Shown piece after piece: positions 62,031 through 64,000 of a stretch of DNA of 64,000 nucleotides. A program made the translations under genes and the position numbers. This DNA comes from Platycnemis pennipes. Lineage: Eukaryota; Arthropoda; Insecta; Odonata; Platycnemididae. Positions within the stretch are counted from its first letter, which is position 1, and each line of letters opens with the position of its first letter. The stretch lies in assembly GCA_933228895.1 (NCBI GenBank), contig OW121849.1:41758354-41822353 (forward strand). The letters are read 5' to 3'. The notes beneath the pieces were generated by a model that saw only the letters and a list, made by a program, of their open reading frames with translations, made no database searches and was not told the origin of the DNA.

Positions 62031-62072
62031 ATACTGTGCACAGGCTGAGGAGGACTCATGAACATGAGAGCC
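62031..62072 (-). CDS. Candidate 42-bp exon of E93
   Basis: Between a GGTAG acceptor and a perfect GTAAGT donor, this 42-bp stretch reads GSHVHESSSACAQY in phase 0, the phase required by the next exon (VYKLAMERE). The acceptor's pyrimidine tract is poor and an in-frame stop lies directly upstream, so it could be chance. Confidence 0.3.
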
Positions 62073-62221
62073 CTACCTTGGTTCAGGGACTGTAATTTGG
62101 TAGCCATTGGATTAAATACTTTACTGTGCCACTCAAATTAATTTGGTGTTATCTTAATGTGAATAAAGTAAGAATTCCACTTATTTGGATAGCTCTGAAC
62201 AATTAAAATTTGGCTGCCAGT

Positions 62222-62430
62222 AAGGGCAAGGGCCTAGCTATGTTGACACACCGGTTCCCATGAGATTACCGAAGTTAAGCAACGTTGGGTCCGGGCAGAG
62301 GTTTGTGGGTGGCCCTCCTCCATACCTATACCATAGTGCTCTTGCCCCTGACTTTGAGTGACGGGCAGATTAAATGTGGGTTGGCACAATGGGCCTAAAG
62401 AGGTCTAAGTTTCAGGGGTCTCCAGAATGT
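62222..62430 (+). repeat. 5S-rRNA-derived SINE, copy 2
   Basis: ACACCGGTTCCCATGAGATT and ACCGAAGTTAAGCAACGTTG, then GGGTCCGGGCAG, preserve the 5S rRNA core better than copy 1. The body GGGCAGATTAAATGTGGGT, then AAAGAGGTCTAAGT, matches copy 1 at 35215-35275. It sits in the E93 intron, antisense to E93. Confidence 0.8.
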
Positions 62431-63790
62431 TACTGAGATTGATTATACTTTAACTGGAGTTTTCTATTTTCTATCGCCGACCCCTTCAATTTTTTTACCC
62501 CTGCAATTTAGTTGACATTTGGCTGCCAGTAATGGAATTTTCACCGATGTTCCTAAAAAAACACCATCACCATTCAGCAATGTAAGTAATTATAATTCTT
62601 TTGCTATGCCTGATGAATTGAATCCGATAAGTTAGAGATAGTTAGACCTTTTGCATTGTGACTGCTGAAGTAGTTTGTCACAGAGAAGAAGAGTTGATAG
62701 GTGATGTGTAAATACAAAAATCAAATAGGGAAAGAAAGGATCTAGAAGTAGGGAGTAATAAATCTCCATGAAAGTGCTAATTGTGTTAATTTACTGTAAA
62801 TTAGCACTTGCACTTTGATTTGGACTTCAAGAACTTCCACATCAATCATAATCATTTAAGAAATGGAAGATGAATCTATGATTGCAACGATGATATAGCA
62901 AGAGCCATGACATGTGGTAGGTACAGTAAATGTTATAACAGAACTAGCTGTGTCCCAATTGTATGCTGTATGTTGTACAAAGTTATGAATAATACATGAA
63001 ATTAGAGTTGCAGAATAGCTAAATTTTATACCAGTCAAAACTAAATGCCTACTACAGGCAGAAAAGTGTTAAATTTCCATCAATTAGAGTTAAAAACATT
63101 CTCTGAGTAGTCCTAGGATGTGAACTTTTTTAAACGGCAAAGAGCAATAATATTATGACTTTATGCTGCTTGTAAGATTAGCTCTGATTTCTGGAGACTC
63201 ACCCATAGGGCTGGCACGAAAGAAAAAAAATGATGCAATTTAATTTTTTCCATCTTTTAATTAACTGTGCCAAGAAAATCCCAATTGATGTTCAGTACAG
63301 CCAAGATCAAAGGTTCAAATGCTTTGATATATTCTATGCATTATCAAAGTATGAGGTAATCATCTTCATTCAACCCGTATATCATTCAATGGTGCAAAGA
63401 AAATGATATTGATTTTGTGTGTCAACTGCCTTATGCAACTCACTTGACCCAACGGCAGGAAGTTGTATTTTATGGGCCAATGAAAAAGAGTTGGCAAAAG
63501 ATATTGACTGAATGGAAGAAATCTGAAGTAGGTCAAAGACAAGGCATTCTTCAGAAGTAGAGTTTTGCTCCTCTTTTAGAATCCCTTGTGCTAAAGCTAC
63601 AGAATATTTTGCAATCTAATTTATTTCTGGATTTAGAAAATGCAGTGTATACTGTATATCTACGTAAAGATTAAGTGATAAACAGGTTACCCTCTCATGA
63701 TTTGGCAATATAAGTTAAGAATGTGAGTGACTGTTTCATTTAACATCTTTGGAGGAAATGGGGGAAATGTGAGCCAAAGAAGTCTACTTC
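62431..63790 (-). other. E93 upstream intron or flank
   Basis: AT-rich with no supported exon. A short inverted repeat (GTGCTAATT...AATTAGCAC) lies at about 62775-62808. Confidence 0.4.
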
Positions 63791-63791
63791 A

Positions 63792-64000
63792 GGGGCCGTA
63801 TTCTGTAACTTGGGTGATATCTATCACCGGTGATTGACATCACCGCAAAAATTCACCCGTCCTTAACGTTTCCGATTATGTAACTGGGTGGTTAAGTTTC
63901 TTCACCTGGTGATGAGGGTGCTATGAAAAATTGCACCGTCTAGTTCTGGCAAAATGAGATTAGTCAATAAAGAGAGCCAGTTGTATCACATGACTGCAAG
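63792..64000. mobile_element. MITE left end, cut by the window edge
   Basis: Starts GGGGCCGTATTCTGTAAC and contains the 12-bp palindrome ATCACCGGTGAT at 63823-63834, followed by repeated CACC/GGTG words. The GGGxxxTATTCTG start resembles the arms of the foldback at 24310-24456. The right end is outside the window. Confidence 0.45.

Noticed and set aside
62222..62430. Functional 5S rRNA gene
   Set aside because: Only the core is 5S-like. The ends do not pair, and the downstream body is that of a dispersed repeat.
1..64000. CRISPR array, operon, riboswitch or prophage
   Set aside because: Introns, SINEs and LINEs show this is animal nuclear DNA. No regularly spaced identical repeats with unique spacers were seen.

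Overview
This is a window of nuclear DNA from an insect. The best evidence is the 934-codon exon at 57331-60135 (minus), which carries the Pipsqueak-type helix-turn-helix of the metamorphosis factor E93/Mblk-1 (Eip93F). Other genes are split by canonical GT-AG introns, there is no bacterial-style gene packing, and the AT-rich non-coding DNA is full of non-LTR retrotransposon pieces, tRNA- and 5S-rRNA-derived SINEs and miniature DNA transposons. The transposon load and large introns suggest a fairly big genome. I cannot name the species.

Left part (1-28 kb), mostly genes. On the plus strand, an exon at 1236-1459 and two exons at 9188-9383 and 9474-9554 have compatible phases and probably form one unrecognised cysteine-containing protein with a 7.7-kb, repeat-filled intron. 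Facing it is a complete four-exon ARL3 (minus, 12192-15419, 182 aa). ARL3 shares a head-to-head, about 630-bp promoter region with a six-exon RCC1-repeat gene resembling RCCD1 (plus, 16054-21288, 450 aa). RCCD1 converges, 101 bp apart, on a minus-strand gene I do not recognise. That gene ends in a lysine-rich tail and has at least four phase-consistent exons at 21390-23605, perhaps with a further exon near 26852-27145.

Middle part (28-47 kb), transposon country. It holds RTE-like LINE 3' ends finishing in a 14-bp palindrome and GAT repeats, a CR1/Jockey-like reverse-transcriptase relic, one of two 5S-derived SINEs (the other is at 62.2 kb), and a 1.67-kb Harbinger-like element with iterated TGTCGGTA words. 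It also holds a 3.75-kb Tigger/pogo element (42030-45783) with a dead transposase. A 0.54-kb MITE, present three times in the window, sits inside the Tigger element, and a 260-bp hAT-type MITE is inserted across its right end.

Right part (47-64 kb). A hAT transposase relic (47.6-48.8 kb) is followed by a possible small two-exon gene start (49161-50084, minus). Then comes a long AT-rich stretch without recognisable genes, the final coding exon of E93, and part of its upstream intron, which contains the second 5S-derived SINE. The upstream E93 exons lie mostly beyond the window.

The host genes do not form a pathway. ARL3 and RCCD1 are linked by a shared promoter region. E93 is an isolated developmental regulator in gene-poor flanks.
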